From Henricia sp. BOLD:AAB3569 (lineage: Eukaryota; Echinodermata; Asteroidea; Spinulosida; Echinasteridae): a DNA stretch of 64,000 nucleotides. The stretch is from positions 372,001 to 436,000 of the forward strand of contig JBBELK010000490.1 of assembly GCA_037783545.1 (NCBI GenBank), written 5' to 3'. Below, in pieces: positions 22,239 through 34,494 of this stretch; position 1 is the stretch's first letter, and each line of letters opens with the position of its first letter. A program made the position numbers and the translations under genes. The notes below the pieces were generated by a model that was given only the letters and a program-made list of their open reading frames with translations, did not search any database and was not told the DNA's origin.

Positions 22239-23852
22239 TTGTTGAGCACAAGGTCTTTTGTTTCTTGGGTAGCCTTCTCCTTCTACATGATCCTGACTTT
22301 ATTGGCGTCGTGATCAAGGAGGTCGTATTCGATTTCTGGTTCGATGTCACTGTGGAAAAGAAAAGAATATGTATTACAATATTCGTGTTTGTGAATCTTT
22401 ATCCTCATTGGCTGAAATGCAGTCACCTGGGGTTCACTAATATAAGGTAGTGCCTAAAATTTGTGAATGCGTGAACTACACACATCAAAATATCCTGTGC
22501 GTGTGTGAATAATTAATGTGTGCATGTTTCCTTGACTAGTGTTCCTGACCGGGCACTATTAGTCTCAAAAAGTACTGACAATTGTTTATGTGGTCTGGAG
22601 GTTCCAAGCTAATAGTCAGGTAATGGCAATGAGATATTCAAACTAGTGTGCCGAAATGAACTGCTTTTGTTGATCTGCATATTGTTGAAGTGCTTAAAAG
22701 TTGAAAATGATGTTGTTGAAAATGTTACATGTACTATTCAAATGGGTCTGGTTGGATTGTACCTTATTAAATTTAATTGTATTTACATTTTGGCAAGGGG
22801 TGTTATAAAACATATATATATTGACATATTTTGGTTACCAGTGGATGTCTGTGTCCCTTGGGCCCGTAAGCAGCAAGAGTGTCTTTGGGAAATAGGACCC
22901 TCTTGTGGTCACGCATATTTTTTGGGGGCATATGGATGTGTACTAGTGACCTCTTTGTCAGTCCATATACATGTATAATAATAATAATATGGAAGAGAAT
23001 AAATAAATGTAGTTTTTTTAGTGGGTAATTGTCTGATGAATTATGAAGTAAATAGTGTAGTGTAAGAGCCCCGCCATTAAATTCAAACTGGCCATCAATT
23101 TATGAAGTGACATAGGTTGTTAAAATTGCACATGTTGGTAGATGTTTGTTTGCAGCAAGGTACTATAAACATAGTCTGTCTTGTAAGGAATGCATTTGTA
23201 GTTTGTGTGGTGAATGGTGGAGTACTGATCAGTCAATTTTGTTTATTGTGGGGTTTGTTTCAAAGATGTGTGTGTTTAATTTGTGCATTGTCATGGTGAA
23301 TGGGAATAATTTCCAGTGTAGTTTTCGTAATGGCTTATTATATGTAAGCTTCTAGAGTGTGTCAATGTAAATGTCGCTGTTTGTAGTAGTGCTATGTTTC
23401 TGGAAATCAGGGAGAGTGACATTGTTGTCATTTAAAAAGAAAATAGTTAGTATGATTTTGTAATGTGGTTGTTGTGATTTATAAGTTGCTCTCAGTAGAG
23501 CCCTAGTTATTGCAATAGAAGTAAATAATTATGTGCATAGAGTGTAATTAAAAACATTTACTTTGGATGGATTTGTGTGATTGTCTTTGTGGCTTCCTTG
23601 TAGGTTGCTGTGATTATTAATGGCAGCATTTGTTGTATTTCTTGTACATTAGTTACTTCTAGTGATGTCAGGAGCATCTGTGTAGACACTTTGTAGTCTT
23701 GTTGGTCCCCTTTGCGGAGGAGAATAATTTTCTCTCTGTGGAAAGAAATTATGTACAGATGTTAACCATAGTTGATGCAAAAATCATCGTGTAAATTACA
23801 GGGGTTATAGTCATGTTGGAGTTGCTGGTTCATTCGGTATGGAATGACTGGT
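22239..23852. other. No gene recognised
   Basis: T- and G-rich on the plus strand. A 110-codon ATG frame at 22646-22978 has no motif I recognise and is hydrophobic in the way chance AT-rich frames are. A (TAA)-rich run lies near 22976-22990. Confidence 0.5.
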
Positions 23853-24682
23853 GGGTCATTCCGTGTGAAATCACCTAAAATTTCAGAAAATTGGTCGGGG
23901 TCCGACTCAGATTTGGACGAAACTTTTTCTAAAAATACCTCAACCTATGTCATGAACATGTACAAAATTGTAGAGGCCAACTCCACCTCGTTGCTGAGAT
24001 ATGACCTCCAGAAAATACCTACCCTACCCACTTTTTCCCAATTGTAGCCATGCCATTGAAGTTTTTTACATTTTTGGAGGCATGTAGCTCAAAAATGCTT
24101 GAGAATTTTTACCTGAAAATTGATATACACATAGATTGGCACCCAATCTGCATGATTCTGCTATCAAAAGTACGGTACCACGTTTCCTTTTTGAGATGTC
24201 GCTCCCCGAAAACTCTAATTTTTGATTATCGTGGTAACTTTGTTTCATATTTGGCTCCCCATGGTGCCCACATGGATAGTCGGATTGACTTCATATTTTA
24301 TATGCACACACACTAGGCACATGGGTTTGCTTCATATCAAGGACAAAGCAATTCCACCCTTTTTGGGGGTGTGGTCAAGGTTTAAAAGTGGGTCCGCAAA
24401 GAAAAATGGCAAAATGAGCCTCCTCTCCTGAGGGGTGGTTCCCCCGAAAGGTCACTACCCAAGCGATTGAAACTTACATATCTTAAAATACTGTATCCAA
24501 TCTACCTTTGGTATAAAATTTGGTTTGGTATCTTTTTTCATTCAAGGTTTTTTGAATTTTTGTAAAAGGTCAATATTTTGCTCAATAACGATAGTTTTAA
24601 TTGGATTATGCATAGTATACAACCTGTTACTATTAAAAGGAGAGCAATCTAATATGTCATATTTAATACCTGTTCAATTCTA

Positions 24683-24760
24683 CAGGTTGTCGGTTCGAAT
24701 CCAGGTGGTGGCAATGTGAGTGTGCCCTTAGGCAAGACACTTTGCTATTAGTCCGGGAGC
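24683..24760 (+). mobile_element. tRNA-SINE fragment inside P1, mirrored in the other arm
   Basis: A B box (GGTTCGAATCC) followed by GTGCCCTTAGGCAAGACACT is the typical junction of tRNA head and SINE body. The inverted copy lies at about 32030-32100. It was present before P1's arms diverged. Confidence 0.55.
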
Positions 24761-26359
24761 CCAGCAGGATTTCATCATAATTTTGAGTGCAAAAGGTTTG
24801 AAGTGTGGGATTGGTAGAAGTAGCTGGGACATCTCCCAAACGGGCTTTCTTAAGTGTCCCGGGTGGTGCGTTGGGAGGGGGCAGCCCCCTAAAGTCACCC
24901 AGAAATTCGGTTTCATCATAATTGAGAGTGCAAACCCAATTTTAGTACGGATCGTAAGGCCAACCTACACTGATTGAGAATTCGTTACTTAAGAAAGATA
25001 TATTTGGTGCGTTAGCCACTTAAGAAAGCAGTTAATTAGCGCTAATTAGACGTTTAATCATAATTCTGAGTGCAAAGACAAAACGTATGTCTATGTGCAC
25101 CCTACACACGGCTGAACACAAAAATGCCACTTAAGAAAATTTATGGTGGTGCGAACCCTACTTAAGAAAGGGTCAAAGGTTAATTAGGTCAAAGGTAACC
25201 AATATTCAAAATATGAAGAGCAAATTTCAAACGTGTTTGGATTAAAAGTTTATGACAAATCAATCACTGATTAACCATTTAAGAACAAGATATGTGGTGC
25301 TAAGTCTAATTAAGAAGGCCTTCAATTAGCACTAATTACACCTTTAATCATAATTACGAGTGCATCATTGAAACAAGTGCCAATGTGTTCCTATAACCAT
25401 ACAAAAGCAAAATCACCCGCTTAAGAAAATGTTCGGTGGTGCGAACCCTGCTTAAGAACGCCTGGAAATCCTGAAGCTCACGTGTAACAGTAAGCCCCGC
25501 CCCCTGCGTCTTCCCATTCCCGCCCTGCAGCCCGGCGCACTGTATCCCGGGCGCCCTGCACTGCCCACCTCCCGGACCGCATGACCCGGCGCCATGGTCC
25601 CTGGTTCCCTCTCCCCGTCCTGATCCCCACACCAATCCCATCTCCCCCACTCCCTCCCCTAGCCGGTCATGATACCTGCAAGTTACGGATATGTGCCGTT
25701 GTCAAACACGATTGCCTAAAGCATATGCCAAATTGAAGAATAATGTCGAGGTGGTTACGATGTATAAAAGGAGGGCACCAGCGCACCCCCACCCCCCTCC
25801 CCCTCCCCCCCCCCCCCCCCCGCTGAGCTACATCAGACCGATATCACCCAACCCGACGATCTGAGTGGGCTTGTCAGGAGTTGAAGTTCCGCTTTCATGA
25901 AATCCCCAGCACCCCCCACCCCGACTAAACCAGCCTACGCGCCACTAACTGTTCGTGATTTCCGATTTGCTGATAAATAATTTGTAACCTAAGAACAGCA
26001 TATCACGTGTATTAAGTGCTTAAGGACAACTTATTTAGCCAATTTATTGGTATCAATTAGAGTAATGCCCATAAGTTCAACACTTGATTCACAAACAAGC
26101 TAATGAACCAAATTCCACAAATTAAGAAGAAATATTTCCAGTGTCGGATCCAGCCTCATTAAAATACAGGAATACGATGGATATAAGGGGGTTATTTCCG
26201 TCCGTTTTGTGTTTACTGGTTAAAGATCGGTAATATTAGCTACCTTTGGTAATGTAGTGCGAGTTTTTATGTTTGTGTTGATTTTGGTTAACCTATCCGG
26301 ACCGGAACCAAGTCAGACCACATACTGCGAGCTTCCAGCCTAGCCCTCCGACGACTCCA

Positions 26360-26956
26360 GGGCCCATGTGCATAAAAGGCTACTAGTTTAGCTGCCAACT
26401 AGTGCTTAGTAAGATTATAAATTCCCTAGTTTATACCTACGGAGTTGGCAACTAATTTGTGTTGCATAAAACCTCACTAGGCACATTGCTTACTAGTTGC
26501 ATACTAGGACAATTTGGTTTGTAACTAATTTGGGTGCTATGGCCTTGGAGAGGAGGTGATTATGTCAGATACAATAGGCTTGTAGACAAGTTTATTGTGT
26601 TTGAGCTTCGAACCACATTCCAACTGAGCATAACTCATTTCTAAGGGTCTTTGTAACATTGCATTACTGCCCAGTACTTACAAGTAATCCGTCATTGTGA
26701 AGCAAAGCTTAGGCACAAAGTTGTTTAGCTCCATGATTCTACGAGCCATGTTGTCCAAAGGCAGACTGATTAGTTGTCATCTAGTGACTTAGAGGTACCC
26801 CAGATCAACTCTAACTTTTGCCAGAATTTTAGAATGTTACTATATCTAGTTGGGTTTTATGCATCACAATTAGTAATCAACTAGGCTTAGTATTAAGCAA
26901 CTTAAGTCCTTTTTAGTTGCCAACTAGGCCTAGTAGCCTTTTATGCACATGGGCCC
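26360..26956. mobile_element. Terminal-inverted-repeat element, copy 1 of a tandem pair
   Basis: The 597-bp unit begins GGGCCCATGTGCATAAAAGG and ends with the exact inverse; the inverted ends match over 27 bp. It lies in the left arm of P1 where the right arm has none. No coding; the body is AT-rich with CTAGT words. Confidence 0.8.
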
Positions 26957-26957
26957 T

Positions 26958-27552
26958 GGGCCCATGTGCATAAAAGGCTACTAGTTTAGCTGCTAACTAG
27001 TGCTTAGTAAGATTATAAATTCCCTAGTTTATACCTACGGAGTTGGCAACTAATTTGTGTTGCATAAAACCTCACTAGGCACATTGCTTACTAGTTGCAT
27101 ACTAGGACAATTTGGTTTGTAACTGATTTGGGTGCTATGGCCTTGGAGAGGAGGTGATTATGTCAGATACAATAGGCTTGTAGACAAGTTTATTGTGTTT
27201 GAGCTTCGAACCACATTCCAACTGAGCATAACTCATTTCTAAGGGTCTTTGTAACATTGCATTACTGCCCAGTACTTACAAGTAATCCGTCATTGTGAAG
27301 CAAAGCTTAGGCACAAAGTTGTTTAGCTCCATGATTCTACGAGCCATGTTGTCCAAAGGCAGACTGATTAGTTGTCATCTAGTGACTTAGAGGTACCCCA
27401 GATCAACTCTAAACTTTTGCCAGAATTTTAGAATGTTACTATATCTAGTTGGGTTTTATGCATCACAATTAGTAATCAACTAGGCTTAGTAAGCAACTTA
27501 AGTCCATTTTAGTTGCCAACTAGGCCTAGTAGCCTTTTATGCACATGGGCCC
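26958..27552. mobile_element. Terminal-inverted-repeat element, copy 2 of a tandem pair
   Basis: The unit is 595 bp, separated from copy 1 by one T, in the same orientation, and differs from it at only about half a dozen positions. This is a recent duplication, or a second insertion exactly at the end of the first. The pair replaces a TAT seen at the matching place in the right arm of P1. Confidence 0.8.
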
Positions 27553-27892
27553 TGATCTCTAGCACCCGGTCACACCGAGCTGCCCGAATAAAAAGAGATA
27601 GCCCATGCTTCTGACACTATGCGGTCCTGCCCAAGGACTTTTACAAGATCCAAGCCCCCACCAAGTCATCTAGTAACCACGCCTAGGACCACCCGCCGGC
27701 CGTAAACAGATCAGGAAATTCCACAAAATCACTCATACCCGCGCGCCCTCCGCCCTGAGCCGGACAATAGGACTGATCTATATCCTGACGTCCGTACAAT
27801 ACCAAGCCCTGGAATTCCATAGGGAAGAGTGTGTTGAGGTATAGGGGCGTTAGGGGGCAGTCCCTTTGCCACATATCGTGCTGGGTATACCC

Positions 27893-28075
27893 AGCCAGCC
27901 TTGATTAGCCAAACCGTGGTCAACCTCAGCCTGCAGCGACCGCTCTCACGCACAGAAACCAAAGTTCTGTCTCTCGGCATGAACTTTGCCATCCCGCTTA
28001 AGACAATCCCGGTCGAGGACATCATTCAATCAACAGAACTGGCCTTACAACACTTCAGCAAGACGACTGTATATA
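27893..28075 (+). pseudogene. Penelope-like RT fragment, left arm of P1
   Basis: The frame reads through VVNLSLQRPLSRTETKVLS and LGMNFAIPLKTIPVEDII, matching the conserved stretch just upstream of the RT core in Penelope-like elements (an FNLS..L...E..LL.KGL.F..P pattern). Only about 60 residues are present; the catalytic YxDD region and the GIY-YIG nuclease are absent. It appears to have been captured by P1 and duplicated with its arms. Confidence 0.6.
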
Positions 28076-28105
28076 GATGATGATGAAAATGGCATCTTAT
28101 ATAGA

Positions 28106-28430
28106 CTAAGATTACTGCCATCTTGTCCACCCCCACCTATATACCACTCTCTCTGGAAGGACCCCACACCAGCCACAGAACGCAATATTTCCAGTCAATT
28201 GCCGACTCTCCACATGCCAGGACAAGATGGCAGTAATCTTAGTCTGCTTTGTCCATGTCTACGGGAAAGATGGGTATGGATTGGTCTTGGCGTAGGGCTT
28301 GGAGTGCTGACAGTTCTTGCCTTGAGATGTTAGGTCTGGTTTGCTTGGCTTGCTTGAGTACTTGGTGGATTTGGAGTCGGACATAATGTGTAAAGCGCCA
28401 TGAGTATCTTGCAGGATAGATATGTGCGCT
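28106..28430. other. Central loop of P1
   Basis: This is the single-copy centre of the foldback. It holds a further inner inverted repeat (GACTAAGATTACTGCCATCT at about 28107 and its inverse near 28226-28246). Its right end is a SINE/LINE-like tail, GTAAAGCGCCATGAG followed by GTGCGCTATATAAGATG. Confidence 0.65.
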
Positions 28431-28452
28431 ATATAAGATGCCATTATCATCA

Positions 28453-28635
28453 TCATCTACGGTCGTCTTGCTGAGGTGTTGTGAGGCCAGTTCTAGTTCT
28501 GTTGACTGAATGATGTCCTCGACCGAGATGGCAAAGTTCATGCCGAGGGACAGAACTTTGGTTTCTGTGCGTGAGAGCGGTCGCTGCAGGCTGAGGTTGA
28601 CCACGGTTTGGCTAATCAAGGCTGGCTGGGACCTG
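28453..28635 (-). pseudogene. Penelope-like RT fragment, right arm of P1
   Basis: This is the mirror of 27893-28075 on the minus strand. It reads VVNLSLQRPLSRTETKVLS then MNFAISVEDIIQSTELELA, slightly shorter than the left copy because about five codons are missing between NFAI and SVEDII. The two copies have therefore diverged a little since the inverted duplication. Confidence 0.6.
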
Positions 28636-30595
28636 AAGGGCTTGGTATTATACGGACGTTAGGATATAGATCAGTCCTATTGTCCGGCTCAGGGCGGACT
28701 CGGGCGCGCGGGTACAAGTGATTTTGTGAAATTTCCTGATATGTTTACGGCCGGCGGGTGGTCCAAGGCTAGTGGTTACTAGATGACTTGGTGAGGGCTT
28801 GGATCCTGGAAAAGTGGCGGATAGTGTCAGAAGCATGGGCTACCCTCTTAACCCAGGTTATCTCGGGGTTAAATTTGTCTGTTACCCGGGTTATCTCGGG
28901 GTTAAAGTGCCGTGGGAAAAGGCCACTTGTTTAGGGCAGCTCGGTGTGACCGGGTGCTAGAGATATAGAGTCGTCGGAGGGTTAGGCTGGAAGCTCGCAG
29001 TATGTGGTATGACTTGTGGTTCCGGTCCGGATAGGTTAACCAAAATCAACACAAACATACAATTTCGCAAACCATTACCAAAGGTGGCTAATATTACCAA
29101 TCTTTAACTAGTTCCTAAACACAAAACGGACGGGAATAACCCCCTGAAATCCATCGTATTCCTGTATTTTAATGAGGCTGGATCCGCCACTGGGAATAAT
29201 TCTTCCTAATTTGTGGAATTTGGTTTATTAGCTTGTTTGTGAACTTGTGTTGAACTTGTGTTGAAGTGTTGAACTTGTGAGCGCGCATTACTCTAATTGA
29301 TACCAATAAATTGGCTAAATAAGTTGACCTTACGCACTTGATATGTTGTTCTTAGGTTACAAATCATTTATCAGCAAATCGGAAATCACGAAGTTAGTGG
29401 CGCTAAGCTGGTTTGGTCGGGGTGGGGGGGGGGGGGGGGATTTTCATGAAAGCGGAACTTCAACTCCTGACAAGCCCACTCAGATCGTCGGGTTGGGTGA
29501 TATCGGTCTGATGTAGCTCAGCGGGGGAGGGGGGGGGGGGGGGGTGGGAGTGCGCTGGTGCCCTCCTTTTATACATCGTAACCACCTCGACATTATTCTT
29601 CAATTTGGCATATGCTTTAGGCAATCGTGTTTGACAACGGCACATATCCGTAACTTGCAGGTATCATGACCGGCTAGGGGAGGGAGTGGGGGAGATGGGA
29701 TTGGTGTGGGGATCAGGACGGGGAGAGGGAACCAGGGACCATGGCGCCGGGTCATGCGGTCCGGGAGGTGGGCAGTGCAGGGCGCCCGGGATACAGTGCG
29801 CCGGGCTGCAGGGCGGGAATGGGAAGACGCAGGGGGCGGGGCTTACTGTTACACGTGACCCTGAGCTTCAGGATTTCCAGGCGTTCTTAAGCAGGGTTCG
29901 CACCACCGAACATTTTCTTAAGCGGGTGATTTTGCTTTTGTATGGTTATAGGAACACATTGGCACTTGTTTCAATGATGCACTCGTAATTATGATTAAAG
30001 GTGTAATTAGTGCTAATTGAAGGCCTTCTTAATTAGACTTAGCACCACATATCTTGTTCTTAAATGGTTAATCAATGATTGATTTGTCATAAACTTTTAA
30101 TCCAAACACGTTTGAAATTTGCTCTTCGTATTTTGAATATTGGTGACCTTTGACCTAATTAACCTTTGACCCTTTCTTAAGTAGGGTTCGCACCACCATA
30201 AATTTTCTTAAGTGGCATGTTTGTGTTCAGCCGTGTGTAGGGTGCACATAGACATACGTTTTTTCTTTGCACTCAGAATTATGATTAAACGTCTAATTAG
30301 CGCTAATTAACCGCTTTCTTAAGTGGCTAACGCACCAAATATATCTTTCTTAAGTAACGAATTCTCAATCAGTGTAGGTTGGCCTTACGATCCGTGCTAA
30401 AATTGGGTTTGCACTCTCAATTATGATGAAACCGAATTTTTTGGTGACTTTAGGGGGCTGCCCCCTCCCAACGCACCACCCGGGACACTTAAGAAAGCCC
30501 GTTTGGGAGATGTCCCAGCTACTTCTACCAATCCCACACTTCAAACCTTTTGCACTCAAAATTATGATGAAATCCTGCTGGGCTCCCGGACTATA

Positions 30596-32034
30596 TGGAC
30601 TATCTGGTTTCACCGGGAGCAAATGGATACCTACATGTACATGTATGAGAGTGAAAGTGTTCTGTGTTTGATTGTTCGGCTCTCATCATGAGAGCCCAAC
30701 AGGCAACCAGGGCTGTATGCTCTCCAGTGAGCCCAGTGACCAGGGGTAATCATGTTGGCACCTTGCTTTTTTAGTAGATTTGTGTGGATACTATAATATG
30801 TTATTGGGACACGACAACTGAGTGGTGGGGTGCACTCTGTATGCGGGATGAACTCTGTATGCCTTCAAAAGTGGGCACGTGCACCCACAATAGACCGTGT
30901 AAGTTGACCTCGAGAACGAGTGGGACTCTGTGAGACTCGTTGACTTCCGGAGACCTTAGATAGAAATTATATCACGCGTGGGGACAGTTTCGTTACCATT
31001 TTGACACCGCCTCAAAATTACCGATTCTGGGTCCACTATAAAAATCCTTAAAATCTCATTTATCACCTGTACGAAATGTTGATTGAGCAAAAAGTTAATA
31101 AAATTTTAAATATTTCTGTGTCTGACAAACTGGTAACCCTACACGTAATGGAAAAACCATACCGCCATGACACCGCGTCGCTGGTAGTCTGCAACTGGTG
31201 CAAAAATTTTGCCGCAGTGTAGTTGCCGCGAATTCAGTGCATGATGGCCGTTTCCAAAAGTACTCGATTCGGATTTATACGGTCTTTGCGATTTCCGGTG
31301 AAAAATCAAAGGAGATGAAAAATCACAGGATATCGTCACAAAGTTAAAACCCCATAATGCCATTCCCGACAGGTCTCCGGAAGTATGACCTGAAACGAGA
31401 CTAACAGTCTATAGGGGGTGGGGATATTTTATGTGTCGGCACCAGAGGGCCTTATCTTTGGTCGTCTTTTAAAAAAAATTGTCTTTGTGTTTTTTTGTTA
31501 GAATGCACATGGCATACAGAGAGACCACCCTCCCCCCTGTGACCAGTCTGATGAACAATATGCACACAAAGCTCATGACATAATCAAAGCATAATCAAAA
31601 ACTCTCTCCTAGGATCTTGATGATCCTTATGAAAAATGCATCTTTCCAAGGTAAAACTTAAGGTAATGAAACATCACTTTTTACTACATGTACCCTTCCA
31701 GGTACATGTACCACTGAGACCGGGATTCTAGCCACCAACCTGTGGATTTCACCAAAATCTTGGATTCATCAGTCTGTTACAGTACACCACTCAGTTGTCG
31801 TGCCCCAATAACATATTATAGTTCGCACACAAATCTACTACATGTATAAGCAAGGTGCCCACATGATTACCCCTGGTCACTGGGCTCACTGGAGAGCATA
31901 CATGTATAGCACTGGTTGCCTGTTAGACTCTCATGATGAGAGCCCAACAATTAAACACAGAACACTTTCACTCTCATACATGTACATGTAGGTACATGTA
32001 TCCATTTGCTCCCGGTGAAGCCAGGTAGTCCACA
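30596..32034. mobile_element. 1.44-kb foldback inserted in right arm of P1
   Basis: The ends GGACTATCTGGTTTCACCGG and (inverted) GGACTACCTGGCTTCACCGG start arms of about 230-250 bp (30596-30825 and 31785-32034). The left arm of P1 has the uninterrupted sequence at 24745-24760. The loop contains another, smaller inverted pair (CTTCCGGAGACC near 30950 against GGTCTCCGGAAG near 31374). No coding. Confidence 0.7.
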
Positions 32035-32917
32035 GCAAAGCATCTTGCCCAAGGGCACACTCACATTGCCATCACCTGGATTTGAACTGACAACCTGTAG
32101 AATTAAACAGGTATTAAATATGACATATTAGACTGCTCTCATAGTAACATGTTGAACACTGTATACATGTATAATGCAATTAAAACTAGCGTTTTTGAGC
32201 AATATATTGACCTTTTACAAATATTCAAAAAACCATGAAGGAAAAAGATACCAAACCAAATTTTATACCAAAGGTAGATTGGATACAGTATTTTAAGATA
32301 TGTAAGTTTCAATCGCTTGGGTAGTGACCTATCGGGGGAACCACCCCTCAGAAGAAGAGGCTCATTTTGCCATTTTTCTTTGCGGACCCACTTTTAAACC
32401 TTGACCACACCCCCAAAAAGGGTGGAATTGCTTTGTCCTTGATGCGAAGCAAACCCATGTGCCTAATGTGTGTGCATATAAAATATGAAGTCAATCCGAC
32501 CATCCATGTGGGCACCATGGGGAGCCAAAAATGAAATAAAGTTACCACGATAATCAAAAATTTGAGTTTTCGGGGAGCGACATTTCTAAAAGGAAACGTG
32601 GTACCGTACTTTTGATAACAGAATCATGCGGATTGGATGCCAATCTATGTGTATATCAATTTTCAGGTAAAAATTCCCAAGCATTTTTGAGCTACAGGCC
32701 TCCAAAAATGTAAAAAACTTCAATGGCACGGCTACGATTGGGAAAAAGTGGGTAGGGTAGGCATTTTCTGGAGGTCATATCTCAGTAATGAGTTGGAGTT
32801 GGCCCCTAACATTTTGTACATGTTCATGACATAGGTTGAGGTATTTTTAGAAAAAGTTTTGTCCAAATCCGAGTCGGACCCCTGACAACCTCTAGGTGAT
32901 TTCACACGGAATGACCC

Positions 32918-33944
32918 TGGTTTCAGTTAACAACAGAGGAGTATTTTAATAGTGAAGGGGGATTTTGACAACACAGACCATTTTTGTAGGAAATATCCTT
33001 GTCCGGTTTCTAAATGAAATAAATAAGTTTTTGTTAAGCTAAAAAGATTGAAAAAAATAGTTGAAAACCCTATGTACAAATGTACAGTATACACTTGTAA
33101 CTGGGATGGACATTCGTGTTACATTTTAGGCTGTCCTGTTATGAATGTACATATTGGAAATTTGTACACAGGGTTCTGAGAAAGGCATGTTGTCACACTA
33201 TTTGTAACTGTTTTGGGATCAATATATCTCTTCAGAATAACTAAAACGTTTTGTTATATTTTGATATTAGGCAAAGGTATTTTGTCGGACATATGGTCTG
33301 TGTTCCCAAAATGCCACCTTTACTGCATTGTTTTAAAACAGTGTCCCTTTAATGCGTTCTCCAACTCGTGTGTACCAAGGCCCTGTTAAAACCGGTCCCA
33401 TTTTACTGTGGAAAAAGCGACAGAAATCTTGTTGCCTCGTCTTTGCAGGCATTCCAATGTAATGTGCGCACATTGCGAACACCATACATGTATATACATT
33501 GTGATACATAAGTTTGGTAATGCTGACCGTGTCCGCGTTGGCGTTTGGCTCTTATTAAAAGCATACAGGGGAATCTGCTCAATTCATGTTTGTCAGCATG
33601 CATCCCTGTTATTATTTTGTAAAACTGTGGAGTAAATAAGATCGTTGGTGGGAAATTTAGTAGGAATGGGACAGTCACAATGAACAGAATCCAATACAAT
33701 TTTGGGAAAGTATAGAAATTAATTTGTTTTGCATAACATGACCAAATTAATTAAATAGCATCAAAATGATTTTGGTGTTTGTTTGCTAGGCGGAATGGTT
33801 GCGTCACTTTGGAGATTTGCGTGGATTTCCTCAGGGAATTGTAACTTTGCTTGGCAGAGTGGAAAATCCGTGGGATTGTATACTGTGTTTCTTCGTTGAA
33901 TGCTTCAATCATGAGGTCTTCAGTTTTTTCAGTAGTCTTTGAAA
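32918..33944. other. No gene recognised
   Basis: AT-rich, no exon or repeat boundary that I can support. Confidence 0.5.
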
Positions 33945-34090
33945 AACATATGAGACAGGTTTGTAAATTTCTAAGTGATTCCTCGCAAAATCTTAAACTT
34001 TGCCACTTGTTAATTTCCCATTAAATATGCACATTCCAATGCTAGATGATTCATTTTAAAGAAAACAATTATGATCAACTTCCCAAATAT
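33945..34090 (+). repeat. Dispersed repeat module, copy 1
   Basis: It contains CATATGAGACAGG, TTGCCACTTG, TTTCCCATTAAAT and ACAATTATGATCAACTTCCC in order. The same series is seen at 36492-36789, in part at 36905-36965, and more diverged at 39243-39400. Unclassified. Confidence 0.5.
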
Positions 34091-34104
34091 AATCTTGTCA
34101 CGGT

Positions 34105-34280
34105 GACGACCCTCCTGAGTTTGTCCTCCACTGGATGGGGGCTGGGTGAGGGGGCGGGGTGGGGGGACAAGGTGGGGGCGGGGGGACAATATAGCCATGT
34201 GGGGAAACGCATATAGCTGCTAGCAGGAAAGCATCATAGCATGGGCTCTATTTGTTCACACTTCCAATCTGGAGGACAAA
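34105..34280. repeat. G-rich tract within a short inverted repeat
   Basis: TTTGTCCTCCA near 34120 is matched by TGGAGGACAAA near 34270. Between them a G-rich run at 34134-34186 has at least four tracts of four or more G, enough for a G-quadruplex on the plus strand. Confidence 0.55.
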
Positions 34281-34419
34281 CCGTGTAAATTTGGTCTGCA
34301 GGAAACACGTTTTAGCAATGAAAACATTTCAAGTGTTTGCTTGAAAACACTTTAATTATGTCATGCTCCATTGCATTCTAACCATTTCTTTCACTTTCGT
34401 TTCTCTTTTTTCTCCTCAG

Positions 34420-34494
34420 ACCCACAAATTAGCAGAGTTTCAATAAAGTACGGTACATACGATGGAATCTCTGTCGGCAAAGTATTTCTGCGAG
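34420..34494 (+). CDS. Putative short exon with strong splice sites
   Basis: A long pyrimidine tract ending TCTCCTCAG precedes the 75-nt stretch and GTAAAA follows it. One frame is open throughout (PQISRVSIKYGTYDGISVGK); alternatively an ATG at 34462 opens MESLSAKYFCE up to the donor. I do not recognise either product and cannot place the neighbouring exons with confidence. Confidence 0.3.

Larger units (their letters stand above)
23853..32917. mobile_element. P1: 9.07-kb giant foldback element
   Basis: The ends are GGGTCATTCCGTGTGAAATC and its inverse, flanked on both sides by TGGT (23849-23852 and 32918-32921), a 4-bp target repeat. The left arm is 23853-28105 and the right arm 28431-32917; after removing later insertions each arm is about 3 kb. 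Arm content, in order inward: a TE-like end region, a tRNA-SINE fragment, repeats of CTTAAGAAA words, a C/G-rich block with a poly-C or poly-G run, and a Penelope-like RT fragment next to the loop. The left arm was invaded by a tandem pair of 0.6-kb elements, the right arm by a 1.44-kb element. No intact transposase. Family unknown to me. Confidence 0.8.

Noticed and set aside
22646-22978. 110-residue membrane protein
   Set aside because: Hydrophobic only because the DNA is T-rich; no motif or transcript signals.
25354-25650. Gly-rich protein repeated at 29686-29988
   Set aside because: Both copies lie in mirrored arms of the P1 foldback in a C/G-rich block; the shared open frame is explained by the inverted repeat.
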